The notes: a model not told the origin generated them from the sequence alone. Positions 24,244 to 36,110 are shown, counted from the stretch's first letter. The stretch: 64,000 nucleotides of DNA from Rhizophagus irregularis (GCF_026210795.1 NC_089443.1:4712001-4776000); one strand, 5' to 3'. A program made the numbers and translations.

Positions 24244-24897
24244 AAATTCCTTTATATTTTGTAAATATGATGTTTTTTTTTGGCTATTAAACCAGCTTCT
24301 TTTTCATAATATAAGATAAGATAATATTAATACCTTTAAAATCGATTTAAAATGTCATAAATTTTGTATAAATCTAATAGTAATTAATTATCATACTGCA
24401 TGTAACAAGTATCTCAACGAACGATTTGTCTATCAGGCGCCGAATGATCGTGATAAACTTGCATCTATCATTTTAGTAGTAATACATATGAACTATAATT
24501 TAAACAAAAAGTCAGTCTAGTATGGGGATCATCCTCCCTATCGACATGGGGAACATCTTCCTGTAGATGTTATTCATGTACGCAGGCAGAATGGAACTCA
24601 GAACTTTATTACATCAACGATGTTATTAGTGGTTAAATTTATGCGCTGTTTTTTTAATCAAGTTTCATAAAGAATGAAAAAAAAAATTTTGGCGATTTTG
24701 TATGTTATCTAGTTGAAAGATTTTATATTATTTTTTATTAAAAATTAATTGATTGAGTTATTTTTAATCAAAATATCAAAATCACGTATAAAAGTATAAA
24801 AAGTTATTCTTTTATTGCCCAATAAGTACTAATTTTCTGCCTTGGGCGCAGTTTGTTACTACACGTGACTGGATGATGCATAAGTGTCACGCGCCAG
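24244..24897. other. AT-rich spacer inside the element, no gene seen
   Basis: Shared almost base for base with 61980-62690 in the right arm. I see no open frame or recognisable motif. Confidence 0.5.
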
Positions 24898-24980
24898 ATG
24901 CATAAATCCTACAAAATCAGAGGTGCCGATCATGATATATTTGTGTATGTTTACCACGCTTTCTTCGACGATATTTATAT

Positions 24981-25180
24981 CGCTTTTTTTCGTTCACATC
25001 ACAGTTTGAAATATTTCCTCTCTTTTCGTTCACATCAGCAGTTCGAAAATATTTCCTCTCTCTTTTCGTTCACATCACAGGTTCGAAAATATTTTCTATC
25101 GCTTGCGTTCACATCACGGTTTCAAAAATATTTCCTATTGCTTTTTCGTCACGTATCGCTATTTCGTCGCGTCACAGATT
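24981..25180 (+). repeat. Tandem repeat of about 45 bp upstream of accessory gene 2
   Basis: Four to five copies of CGTTCACATCACAGTTCGAA followed by AATATTTCCTCTC. It lies in a frame open from 24898 to 25215 that ends at ACTTCCGTAAGT, a good donor, with an acceptor at about 25340 (TTGATTAG). This may therefore be a 5' exon or leader of the accessory gene. The right arm (61680-61880) has the same array with small differences. Confidence 0.6.
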
Positions 25181-25463
25181 TCCTACCGGAAAAACAAACT
25201 TCCGTAAGTAATTAATTTAATTAAGTTTAATGATATTAATTGATTATTAATATATTTAATTGATGGATAGCGATGTAGTATAAATTTATTGATATGTGAT
25301 AACGAAGTTAATAATTTATTTTATGTTTATTTTGATTAGGCAATTATGCGTTAAATGATAGGATGATTCAAAATATATATATAAAGTGCCTTTTTATCTC
25401 TTGTCCGATCTTTAATAATAAATACCATAATGAAAAGATTTAAATTTTTACAAATTTCTCGGG

Positions 25464-27700
25464 ATGCATAGGAACCTCAATACTAGATCTCAACAAAAAG
25501 AATCAGATTCCCATTCTCACTCACATCGTTCTCATCAACGATCCCATTCACGTTGTTCCCATCGTCGTTCTCACTCACGTCGTTCTCATCAACGATCCCA
25601 TTCACGTCGTTCCCATCGTCATTCTCACTCACGTCGTTCTCATCAACGATCCCACTCATATCATTCTCACTCACGTCATTCACATCGTCGTTCTCATTCA
25701 CGTCATTCCCATTATCGTTCCCAACCTCGTAGTCGTAGTCATTCCCAATCTCGTAGTCGTAGTTATTCCCAATCTCGTAGTCGTAGTCATTCCCAATCTC
25801 ATAGTCGTAGTCATAGTCGTTCCCAATCTCGTAGTCACCGATTACGACAACAACATATCTCTCCATCCCATTCTAGTTCCCCTATCCATTCACGTCGACA
25901 TCATCGATCACATAAATCACAATCTAGATCCCACAGTTCTAACCATCATCGATCCTATTATGAAGTATCTGATTCTAATGATCAATTTACCACTCTCTCA
26001 TCCAAAGATTCATCACCACAAAATAGAGGGAGATCATTAACAAAAAGTAATATTATTTAAATTAGTCTTAATTACATTTCAAAACATATACCGATTTAAC
26101 ATAATTATTATAGGAACACTTACAAATCAATCTTCGATATTGCAAAATCAACCTTCCTCTTCAATTACTCCGGCTCTAAATAGCGGTATTATTTCCCTCA
26201 CGCTCCTATTCTGACTTACATGTAAAAAAAAAATTTTCAAAATGAATTATATTAAATACTGACTTATAATAGGTGGCGTTGAAAACCAAGAAATTCAAGA
26301 ATTAAGAAATGTAATCTTAAATCTCACACAACGCTTAAATAACCTAACCGAAAAAAATGCTAGTCATGAAGAACCTTTAGTTAATCGTCCCAATAGAAGC
26401 TTATCGCCTATTCTTATTAGAGAACAGAAACGTGAGCTGCCACTCACAAGTCAAGTAATTATAAGAAGACACTTTACGTAAATATACATTTTTATTAAAA
26501 TTTATCTTTATTAAATTAAATATTTGATCATTTAATGACTGTTTTATTAAATAGGATGAAGTAGTCCATATTCTCAATAATCTTAATCAGTCGCTTCAAT
26601 TCGACCTATCAAAGACGTACAGTGAACAAAAAAAAACAATAGAAAGAAAACTTTTGCCAGCAGTAAAATCGGCCATGAATCCTTCTATTGTAGCATATAA
26701 TATAGAGATAGTAAGAATCATAAAACAATTGCATAAATCTCGCCGAGAGATTTGGAAACTGCAAAAAAGAGGGTAAAATGCCGGAACATACCAAAAGACA
26801 ACACATGATATCCAGAAGGGATCAGGTATAAAATTCATTATTTAATAATAAAAACATATACAATTAATTAATTTTTTAATTTACTCTTCAATAGAAGATG
26901 TCCCGGCGCAGAAGAGGATTGCAGCACATGATATCGACACGAGACAAACTTTTGACTGAATGCCAACCTCGTAACTTAAAATGGGAAGAATTTATCAAAG
27001 ATTGTATAAAGGCGACTAATACTTCAGACATACACTCGGATGAATGGTTCACAGAAGACGAGGAATTAGCAAACAAAGAACGCAGTAAAAATACAAGATC
27101 AGGTCGATTAATTAACAATAATTCAGTAATAAAGATTTACGACAAGAAGTGGCGGTCGTCGGGAGTATGCGAAGTCGTGATGTTATTAATGAATATAACA
27201 TTTATGCTTAATAAATTATAAATTTTTATTAGATTCAAAAAATTCTACATCAATCGGAAGAAATTTGTATTAGCATCAGATCTGGTTTAAGTCGTCCACG
27301 TTACCGCTCAGATGAAAATTTTGACAAAAAAAGCAAACCAAAGGAGAACATTCCCAGTTGGTGGATTTCGTCAAGCTGGGTTGCACAAGAATCCGACGAA
27401 GATGGTGATGAAGAGGATAATAGTGACGACGATAACAATGACGATAACAATGACGACAATAACGACAAAGATAAAAACAATGCTAGTAACGATAAAAACG
27501 ACAATAACGTTAACGATGATAATAACGATAAGAATGATGACGATAAGAATGATGTCGATAAGAAAACCGATAATAATGATTATATTTTTATCGATGACAG
27601 CGATGAAAAGGATGATCCTTTTTAACTAGTGGTTCCAAAAGAAATTATTAGGAGATCAACTACTAAAAAACGTTCTCTTTTAAAAAGTGAAAAAAAATAG
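25464..27700 (+). pseudogene. Transposon accessory gene, copy 2 (left arm)
   Basis: Paralogue of 17903-19966 and near-identical to 59164-61387. Exon 1 from ATG 25464 encodes about 190 residues of RSHSRRSHQRSHS-type Ser/His/Arg repeats. Then a short exon (TLTNQSSILQNQ, from about 26115), a coiled-coil exon (NQEIQELRNVILNLTQRLNN, from about 26273), core exon 26556-26826 (DEVVHILNNLNQSLQF, KLLPAVKSAMNPSI, QLHKSRREIW), exon 26896-27170 (RRRRGLQHMISTRDKLL, DIHSDEWFTEDEEL, VIKIYDKKWRS) and a last exon from about 27235 (IPSWWISSSWVAQESDED) with an Asp/Asn/Lys tail. Lesions against the right-arm copy: +2 bases near 26445, one extra A near 26763, and CAA changed to TAA at 27623, which cuts off a basic tail (RRSTTKKRSLLKSEKK) that would end at 27700. 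Confidence 0.65.
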
Positions 27701-27882
27701 TAAGATGATTATAGCACATAGTAATAATAAATATAGCAAGAATATAATAATAAATATATCATAAACTGCAAAATAAAAAAACGTATATTACAATGTGTTC
27801 ATATAAATTAAAATCGGTCAATAATAGAAAAAAACGGGTAATGATGAATTACGAAAAAATCAAAAATAGAAAGATTCTGGCT

Positions 27883-28205
27883 TACTCGAAATAAAAACAG
27901 GCATAGATTATTTTAAGTATTGCTCTTACTGATCTATGAATTGGCATTTCTATTCAAAACTATTTGTGATCGAAATAAAAACAGGCATATGTTATTTTAA
28001 GTATTGCTCTTACCGATCTATGAATCAGCATTCCTTTTCAAAACTATTTGTGATCGAAATAAAAACAGGCATATGTTATTTTAAGTATTGCTCTTACTGA
28101 TCTATGAATTGGCATTCCTTTTCAAAACTATTTGTGATCGAAATAAAAACAGGCATATGTTATTTTAAGTATTGTTCTTACTGATCTATATATCGGCATT
28201 TCTAT
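27883..28205. repeat. About 85-bp tandem repeat x4 in subterminal zone
   Basis: Four copies of a unit containing GAAATAAAAACAGGCATATG, TTTTAAGTATTGCTCTTACT and TGATCTATGAATCGGCATTC. Mirrored at 58660-58985. Confidence 0.85.
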
Positions 28206-28695
28206 TTGTGAGAATGGCATGATTATCGCAGTCCGATTTTGGATGATTACTGCATGAATCTGCATGGTAGTATAAGTCTGTTGTGCCAATTTATAAATCG
28301 GCACTTATTTTTTGAAAAATTATTATACGAATCGGTACAATAGGCAGTCCGATTTGAGAGATTATTGAAGAATCGGCAGGTAATATAAAATGTTTGTTTT
28401 TCTGATTTAAAAATCGGCACTTCTATATGTTATGAATCAGCATGTTTATTTTCATGCCGGCAGTCTGATTGTGATGATATTTTGTAAATTTATTTACAAG
28501 TCGGCAGTCCGATTATTGTTTGAATTGGCATGATAGTTTAAAATGCGGCATTCCTATTTTTTGTCATTAAAAAGAGGAATTTCTATTTTTAGCAATTCGC
28601 GCCATAAAATCGGCTGAATAAAGCCACGAATCGGACAAATACAGCCAAAAATCGGCAGTTTGATATTTGACTGATTTTTACTTATTTGACGTGTG
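28206..28695. mobile_element. Right terminus of the Tnp2/accessory element (TIR CACACGTCAAATAAG)
   Basis: Zone dense in AATCGGCA and CAGTCCGATT words in both orientations, as expected for subterminal transposase-binding repeats. The similarity to the right arm stops exactly after GACGTGTG at 28695; the other copy begins CACACGTCAAATAAG at 58170. Both copies therefore end in the same CAC-starting terminus, typical of CACTA-like elements. The opposite terminus is not identified. Confidence 0.72.
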
Positions 28696-28782
28696 ATTAT
28701 ATGTAAAGTGCTCCTACACCCAACTATGTTTCTTCATATTAGTTTTTTCTTATTCTACTTTATGCTCAATATTTTTTTCGAT

Positions 28783-28950
28783 CTACTGCTCCTCAGTTTC
28801 AGTATCATCAATTTGATTTTCTTCAGTCTCAGACTCAGCCTCTTCCTCAGTCTCATACTCAGCTTCTTCCTCAGTTTCATACTCAGCCTCTTCCTCAACT
28901 TCTTTCTCAGCCATTTCCTCAATATCGTTTTCTTTGAACCCAGAAGTCAT
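28783..28950 (-). CDS. Short Glu-rich repeat ORF, 55 aa, hypothetical
   Basis: ATG 28950 to TAG 28783. Contains imperfect repeats EEEAEYETEEEAEYET. No homology recognised; no flanking exons found. Strong composition bias makes chance openness possible, although the run is stop-free only on the minus strand in this reading and the repeats preserve the frame. Confidence 0.3.
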   Translation of the reverse strand: MTSGFKENDIEEMAEKEVEEEAEYETEEEAEYETEEEAESETEENQIDDTETEEQ

Positions 28951-29204
28951 TATTATAATTAAAATTATTATTATTATAGAGAAATTAGTATATAATTAAT
29001 ATTAGAGAAATGTAAAAAAATGAAAAAAATGTAAAAAAAGATTAAAATTGATAAGATCGATCTGCAAAAATTTGGTAATTAAATCAGAATACTCAATTCT
29101 GTAATATTGTAAATTGCACAATTTTGCAATCATGTGATTTGTGCGAGAAGAACGATACTAACGTCCTTGATTAAAAAAAAAAAGAATTTATTACTAATTA
29201 AGGT

Positions 29205-30785
29205 TAGTGCTCCGAAAAAAATCTGATCTGATCTGGGATCCGCAGATTTGATCTGAGTCAGATCGGTTCGGTTTTCAAAATTTTGATCCGTAGATTTAAA
29301 AAAATCTGATCTGATCAGATTCAGATCAGATCAGATCAAACACGAGAAAATCTGATCCGATCTGAACAGATTTCAGATCAGATTTTTTTTTTAAAAACCC
29401 TTTCCTGGACGAATGGACACTGGACGACCAAGATTTAAAAGAACGAACTAGGTAAGTTCTTTCTTTTTTTTTGTTATTTTTACTTGAGGGAACTTAATTA
29501 ATGGTTCCCTTCTTTTTTATTAGGAAACCTGGACGAACGAAGCCTAACGACCAGAATTTAAAAAAAAAGAATGAACTTATGGTGAGTTCGTTCTTTTTTT
29601 TAAGGTTTTTTTTTATTTTTTATTTAAGAAAACGTAATTAACGTTCCCTTTCTTTTTTTTAGGAAACCTGGACGTGGACGAAGTCATTAACGACCAGGAT
29701 TTAAAAAAAGAACGAACTATGATAAGTTCATTTCTTTTTTTAAGTTTTTTTTTTTATTTTTACTTAAGGGAACATAATTAACATTCCCTTTCTTTTTTTT
29801 TAGGAAACCTGGACGTGGACGAGGCCATTAACGACCAGGATTTAAAAAAAGAATGAACTATGGTAAGTTCGTTTCTTTTTTTAAGTTTTTTTTTTAATTT
29901 ACTTAAGAGAACGTAATTAACGTTCCCTTTCTTTTTTTTTTAGGAAACCTGGACGTGGACGAGACCATTAACGACCAGGATTTAAAAAAAGAATGAACTA
30001 TGGTAAGTTCGTTTCTTTTTTTAAGTTTTTTTTTATTTTTACTTAAGGGAACATAATTAACGTTCCCTTTCTTTTTTTTTAGGAAACCTGAACGAATGAA
30101 GTCGTTAAGATATTAACGACCAGGATTAAAAAAAAGAATGAACTATGGTAAGTTCGTTTCTTTTTTTAAGTTTTTTTTTTTTAATTTACTTAAGGGAACG
30201 TAATTAACGTTCCCTTTCTTTTTTTAGGAAACCTGGACGTGGACGAGGCCATTAACGACCAGGATTTAAAAAAAGAACGAACTATAGTAAGTTCGTTTCT
30301 TTTTTAAGTTTTTTTTATTTTTACTTTAGGGAACGTAATTAACGTTCCCTTTCTTTTTTTTTAGGAAACCTGGACGTGGACGAAGTCGTTATAGTTCATT
30401 TCTTTTTTTAAGTTTTTTTTTTAATTTACTTAAGGGAACGTAATTAACGTTCTTTCTTTTTTAGGAAACCTGAACACGAGACGAAGCTGAACGACCAGGA
30501 TTTAAAAGAACGAACTATGGTAAGTTCATTTTTTTATTTTTATTTTTATTTTTTTTTATTTTAAGGAACGTAATTAACGTTCCCTTTCCTTTTTTTAGTA
30601 CAAGGACCAGATCCGAACCAGATTCGGATCAGATTCAAATCGGATTCAAATGGATCTGAACCAGATTCGGATCAAATTGAACCAGATCTGATCAGATTCG
30701 GATCAGGTCAGATCTATTAAAATAAAAATCAGATCAGATCAGATTTAAGCTAAATCAGATCTGAACCGATCTGTTAGGAGCACTA
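29205..30785. mobile_element. hAT-like MITE, 1581 bp, TSD ATTAAGGT, with internal array
   Basis: Exact 8-bp duplications ATTAAGGT at 29197-29204 and 30786-30793. Ends TAGTGCTCCGAAAAAAATC and, reverse complement of the right end, TAGTGCTCCTAACAGATCG. Subterminal zones are runs of GATCTGATCAGATTCAGATC words. The interior is the 140-bp array listed separately. Inserted six bases into the terminal repeat of the older MITE. Confidence 0.9.
29430..30598 (+). repeat. 140-bp tandem array with splice-site-like units
   Basis: About 8-9 units at spacing 138-142 bp (unit starts near 29520, 29661, 29802, 29942, 30080, 30222, 30362, 30462). Each unit reads GAAACCTGGACGTGGACGAG, GACCAGGATTTAAAAAAAGA, ACTATG, then GTAAGTTCGTTTC, a palindrome GGGAACGTAATTAACGTTCCC-like core, and CTTTCTTTTTTTTAG. 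The last parts look like a consensus 5' splice site, pyrimidine tract and 3' splice site, giving an apparent 59-nt exon and 80-nt intron per unit. Confidence 0.8.
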
Positions 30786-31059
30786 ATTAAGGTTGCTTGC
30801 TGAAATCTAGGGGTTTAGGTAATATTGCATTTCGCTAAAAAGTGAAATTCTGCCAAAACTATATTAAAGTTATATTAAAAAACTGGCAAAACTTTGGAGA
30901 AAGGCGAAACTGCCGAAACTTATTATAAATGCCGAAATTGCCAAAACTCTACTAAAATTATAATAAATCTATAGTAAAATTTTGACGAAACTAATCGTAG
31001 GATTTTGAAGAGGTTTAGACAAGCAACCTTATTACTAATATTGTTAAAGAAAAGAAAAG

Positions 31060-31900
31060 AAAAAATGTTGTACTTTGATGTTTTTTAATAAGAAAAAAAT
31101 TAATTAATTAAAAAACGCCAAGTGTGACGTTTTTAAACTAAAAAATTAAAAAAAAAATGTATTTTTTTATTAAAAATGTTGCACTTTGACGTTTTTTTAA
31201 TAAAAAAAAATTAGTTAAAAATACCAAGTGCAACGTTTTTAAACTAAAAAATTGTATTTTTTTATTAAAAACGTTGCACTTTGACGTTTTTTAATAAAAA
31301 ATAAATTAAATTAGTTAAAAAATGTCAAGTGCAACGTTTTTAAACTAAAAAATCAAAAAACAACTGTATTTTTTTATTAAAAACGTTGCACTTTGACGTT
31401 TTTTAATAAAAAATAAATTAAATTAGTTAAAAAATGTCAAGTGTGACATTTTTAAACTAAAATCAAAAAATATTTTTTTTATTAAAAACGCCACATTTTG
31501 ATGTTTTTTAATAAAAAATAAATTAAACTTAGTTTAAAACGTCGCACTTGACGTTTTTAAACTAAAAAATAAAAAAAATAATAATTTTTTATTAAAAACG
31601 TCACACTTTGACATTTTTTTTAATAAAAAATAAATTAACTTAGTTAAAAAACATCAAGTGCGACGTTTTTAAACTAAAAAATAAAAAAATAATAATTTTT
31701 TATTAAAAACGTTACACTTTAACGTTTTTTTAATAAAAAATAAATTAAATTAGTTAAAAAACGTCAAGTGCAGCGTTTTTTAACTAAAATATTTTTTTTT
31801 TAATCAAAAAGTGCCAACTAAGTTTGACGTTTTTAATTAATTAAATAAAAAAATTATAAAAACGTCAAGTCTGACGCTTTTATTTTTATGATTTTTGCCG
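31060..31900. repeat. Hairpin minisatellite, about 110-115 bp unit, about 7-8 copies
   Basis: Units contain AAAACGTTGCACTTTGACGT and the near-inverse ACGTCAAGTGCAACGTTTTT separated by AATAAAAAATAAATTAAATT, so each unit forms a stem. It may be the interior of the element whose right end is at 32446. Confidence 0.75.
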
Positions 31901-31959
31901 CAATATTACAGTCATCCTTATTGGTATGATTGAAGTCCGAAGCCTAGTTGCAAAACTTT

Positions 31960-32446
31960 TTTTTACCAAATTGCCAAATAAAAAATGTTTCGCAACATTT
32001 TTATAAAATCAACAAAAGAAAAAATGTTGCGCAACATTTTTTTTTTTGACTAATAAATGTTTCACAAAGTTTGGTAAATCAGTTCGGTAAATTTACCGAA
32101 ACTGATCAATAAATCTACCAAAACTGAATGGTAAAGTTTACCGAACTGAATGGTAAAATCTACCGAACTGTTTAGTAAAATCTACCATAAAATCTACTAA
32201 ACTGTTCAGTAAAATCTACCGTAAAATCTACCAAACTGATCGGTAAAATTTACTGAAACTTACTGAAAGTTTCAGTTTGGTAAATCAGTTTGGTAAATCA
32301 CAAAACTGATACCAAAACCGAAGTTACTGAAACTGATCAGTAAATTTACCGAAAGGTTCAGTTTGGTAAATCAGAATACCAAAACTAATCTGATACTGAA
32401 ACTGATCGATATGATTCAATAGTTACCGAAATCGATTGGAGCCCTA
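31960..32446. mobile_element. Probable hAT-like MITE, right end defined, left end uncertain
   Basis: Right terminus, read inward, is TAGGGCTCCAATCGATTTCG, matching the TARNGNTC pattern of neighbouring MITEs. It truncates the polymerase relic at 32447. Interior consists of iterated CGGTAAATTTACCGAAACTG words in both orientations. I found no exact copy of the expected duplication CTTTTTGC on the left, so the left limit is approximate and the element may include the array at 31060. Confidence 0.55.
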
Positions 32447-35264
32447 CTTTTTGCTAATTTCTTTATGCTTGGACTTCATAGACTTATTTGCCAAGACATA
32501 GTGGTATGACTTTGCATAAATATGGTAGAATTTAGTAATAACATTTTCAGGAGTTTTATCCTTGAAAAGTCTGATAGTCTTAATATCATTAAGATCGAAT
32601 AGGTCTGAACACTCTGCTATATCCTTTTTTGTCTCAATATGATAGATAAAAGAGTCAGTATCTATATATCCAAGTTGTGCTTTGTCTCCATACTTCTTCT
32701 TGACGAAACTATACCAGAAGCGATATATTAAGAATTTAACAGATGCACTGACAATGATATGGTGGTCGTCATCTATAAACAACAATATTAATAATAGTAT
32801 AGTCTGAAATTTAAAATTTTATTTATTTATATTATATAACTTATTTTTAAAGTACTTTGCTAAATATAATAATTGCCACGTAAGCGGCAAAATTTTTTTT
32901 TGCTATATTACATGAAATTTTTGTGGATTTTCATAGAATTTTTGTAAAATCCATAAAAATTACATAAAAACTAGTTCAAAATTTTATGTTTTTATTATTG
33001 CTACTTATTAAAATTATCTAACTTTAACCCATAATATTAATTAAAATTCTTATTAAATTCTATAAAATAATCTGATAGAAATGTTCAGTGCATATTATTC
33101 TATCATTTTATCAGTTTAGTTTTTTCTTTTTACTATTTAATTTACAATTTATAAAAATTTGAAGTCACATAATATTAGTGGGATTTATAGATAATGGCTA
33201 CCATAGGTTTATTGAGAGTTATACTAGTCTTTTTCATATGTGCACCTACAAGTGTATTGCCAAGTTGATGAGTATACTTGAAGGAGGGCTTACGAACTTT
33301 CTTAAAAAATTTCTTTTCATCATTTTCATTGATCATTTTCATAAGCTTAATGTCTTGATACTTACATATATTCTCCATAGTCTTGCCATAGACTAAGTTA
33401 TTCATAAGTTTAAAGAAATCCTTCTTGAATGAATTCTTGGCCTACTGACATAGGTTTGTATTTTTTGCAATATAAGGTGCCAACCAATTAGTCTGTTTAA
33501 ATGACAGAACCTGTGTAACTTCATCTATGACTATATCTAACTTAACGTAATACTGGAACTCTTGGTAGTGGATAATATAATCTTCATGCTTACCAAGATG
33601 TAGAACTAATTTTTCTGTTTTGGAAAATTATCCTCCATCTAAGTTTTCAACAAGATTTGCGATATATGGGCTTAACCTATCCTTTTTTACTGCAATACTT
33701 TTTATGGCAGGAGGTAAATTTCTCAAATAGTCATAGGTTTAAGAGGGAAATGTACTTTGATATTTAGAAAATATCCATGAGGTGAATCTGCTGGTATATA
33801 TCTTTAGTATTCTTTCAAGAATTTTCTTCTGAAATTCTGGATAATCTCACAAGTCTGGAGAAACTGCACTACTGATTTGAGACACAGTTTTCTTGGAAGT
33901 ACTGGAGAACACTTCACTTTCTTCACCAAATAATATCCATGTATGATCTGGCTTATACTGCTTCTGGTGATAGTATTTAAGAATGAAGCGTCTATCTTTG
34001 CAGAAAAATCCATATTGCTAGTTCTTTTTATGTAAGACTTCACAAATGGGACATGGTTTAGAAGACAAGGCCTTAAAACATGCATAACTATTTTTAATAC
34101 TGTAAAGATGAAGCTAGCTATACTTGGCAGAAACTAGGTCTGAAGCCTTAGTTAATGCAAACTCATCTTTTATGAGTTTCTATTCTACTTCTTCCCCTTC
34201 AGAGAAGAAAGTACGAGGCCAGATTTCCAATGAAGTCTTTAGTTGGATTAAATAATCATCAAGTTTTTTATAACCTTTGTTACCTTTCTCAACTGAAAAA
34301 ACTGCTGGTTTTTTTATTCTGTCTCCTTTTGGCGAACCAAAAAGTCAGAGACTGAAACGTGATTTGTAAAGTTCAAGGTCAATATAGTTTGCATATGGTC
34401 TTTCTACTTTTTCAATAATCTTTTCTACAAAGCCTTTAATATCACAGTAGTTAATAAAATATGCGTATGGATAAACAATATACCAGCTGCATTTATCCTG
34501 ATTAGGAATGGTAACGGTCACGGTTATTAATCAGTTATGACTGGTTATGACCGTAACTGATATCGGTCGGTCAAAGGCTTCTGACCGACCGTTTAACTGA
34601 CTGTTTAACTGATTATTTAGCCTTTTTTTACGAACTTAATCAATAAAAAAAGCTAAATAGCGTTTTTTTTGATTAAATTCCACTTTCTTCTTTTTAACAA
34701 ATTTTAATTAAGAAAAAACGTTAAAAAGTGATCAGTTAAACGGTCGGTTAAATGGTTAGAAAAACGGTCAGCCAAAATGGTCGGTTGGTCAAAGGCTCTT
34801 AACCGGGTATGACCAACCGATAACCGACCGTGACCGACCGTTGCCATCCCTAATCCTGATTTGAGGAGCTGGCTAATGCAAATGATTCTGGTGAGGCAGG
34901 TACTTTAAGATCTAAATAAAGGATCAGATATCTGCACATGCATTAAGAATTCTAGATAATAGATCATTGCGAATGACTGGCTTTCCATAAACCTCCTTTG
35001 TAATTATTCTTCTAATCACATAATTATTTCAATATCTAGGGTTACAATAGATCGAACTTGCATTTTCCATTTCTGCTTTAGACGATCATAGGATGGTGCA
35101 CCATGCCAGTATACTAGAACTCCAAAATATATATAAAAAGGTAAGGTGACCTTTGAACTTTTTACTAATAGCTGTACGCAAGGGTTTTCTATAAGTTTAG
35201 TACACAAAATTACCTCCTTACTTTGGATAATTGGAAAAAATACGCAAATTAATTTCCTAACCAC
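32447..35264 (-). pseudogene. Relic of family-B DNA polymerase with upstream primase-like region (viral/plasmid-type)
   Basis: At 32785-32447 the minus strand reads LGYIDTDSFIYHIET, the YxDTDS metal-binding motif C of family-B polymerases. At 33405-33175 it reads NNLVYGKTMENICKYQDIKL and LVGAHMKKTSITLNKPMVA, typical of the organellar/viral DNA_pol_B_2 group. Further upstream, near 34050, PCPICEVLHKK resembles the zinc-knuckle of helicase-primase proteins, and scattered frames extend to about 35264. Many stops and frameshifts, plus the MITE at 34503-34852, make it non-functional. Origin from an integrated DNA virus, a Polinton-like element or a linear plasmid cannot be decided here. Confidence 0.6.
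34503..34852. mobile_element. hAT-like MITE, 350 bp, TSD ATCCTGAT
   Basis: Exact 8-bp duplications ATCCTGAT at 34495-34502 and 34853-34860. Ends TAGGAATGGTAACGGTCACG and, reverse complement of the right, TAGGGATGGCAACGGTCGG. Subterminal zones are runs of CGGTC/GACCG words. Inserted in the polymerase/primase relic. Confidence 0.92.
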
Positions 35265-36110
35265 AGATAATCATGTGATTTACATATTGTTTTGTTGATC
35301 AAACTTTACATTTATCGAAGAATTGTTTTTTTAAAAAAAAATTAATAACTTTATATGTCACATAATTATATAAATGTATTTATTAATGCACAAGCATTAC
35401 ACATTTTTTTGCACTAAATAAAGTTTTTTTGCACTAATGGTTATTTATATTTATTTTTATTTATTTCAATGAAATATATATATATATGATCAGTCAAATT
35501 ACTAAAAATACGCAAAATAAATCCTTACTTAAACAAAAAACCTGTTAAAAATATGCATTTTAATAGTCTGACCATGGCTAAAAAATCCTCAGGTTGTACG
35601 CAAATCAATACCTAACCCCATAAAATTTCTCTATGCTTGCGACGCAAGTAGTGCACTAGGTTAGCCGTCAACTCCTCATCATATTGATTACGTTTACAAT
35701 AATAATAATAATAATAATTTTTGGTTGCATGTGACTTATATAAAAGTCACGTGGTTCATAAAAAATATTTTTTTTTTGTTCGACTCCCCCGAACTTTTAT
35801 AAACAACTAATGTAAAACAGATAATCAAATTGGTTCAGCCTAATTTTAGTATAGATTTTAGTATATATAAATAATATATTTATTGGTTGTTATTGAACAA
35901 AATATTTAACAAATGAATAAATAATTTAACGATTTTAACTATTAATTTAACGAGTCCGACTATTTTCGATATATATCACGTGACATTTTAATAGATATAT
36001 ATCCTCTAAAAAAATTTCCCGATGATGGGCGTTTATAAAGAACTCTATATTAATAATGGTTCCTATATAACACAGTAATTATATAACAAACTTTTATTCT
36101 TGTAGAATCA
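35265..36110. other. AT-rich spacer downstream of the Ca2+ ATPase, no gene seen
   Basis: Simple repeats (TATATATA near 35470, AATAATAAT near 35700) and no recognisable element. Presumably holds the 3' end of the ATPase transcript. Confidence 0.5.

Larger units (their letters stand above)
29199..31031. mobile_element. hAT-like MITE, TSD TTACTAAT, hosting a nested MITE
   Basis: Exact 8-bp duplications TTACTAAT at 29191-29198 and 31032-31039. Ends: TAAGGTTGCTTG on both sides, reading inward. Only the first six bases lie left of the nested element 29205-30785; the rest is 30786-31031, with GAAACTGCCGAAACT-type iterated words. About 250 bp without the insert. Confidence 0.9.

Noticed and set aside
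25483-25866. Minus-strand 127-codon frame rich in Asn/Asp/Tyr
   Set aside because: Antisense of the SR-like exon of accessory copy 2; no downstream exon supports it.
31901-31960. Left terminus of the element that ends at 32446
   Set aside because: ATTTTTGC near 31890 matches the expected duplication CTTTTTGC at only 7 of 8 bases, and the adjacent sequence does not resemble TAGGGCTCCAATCG.
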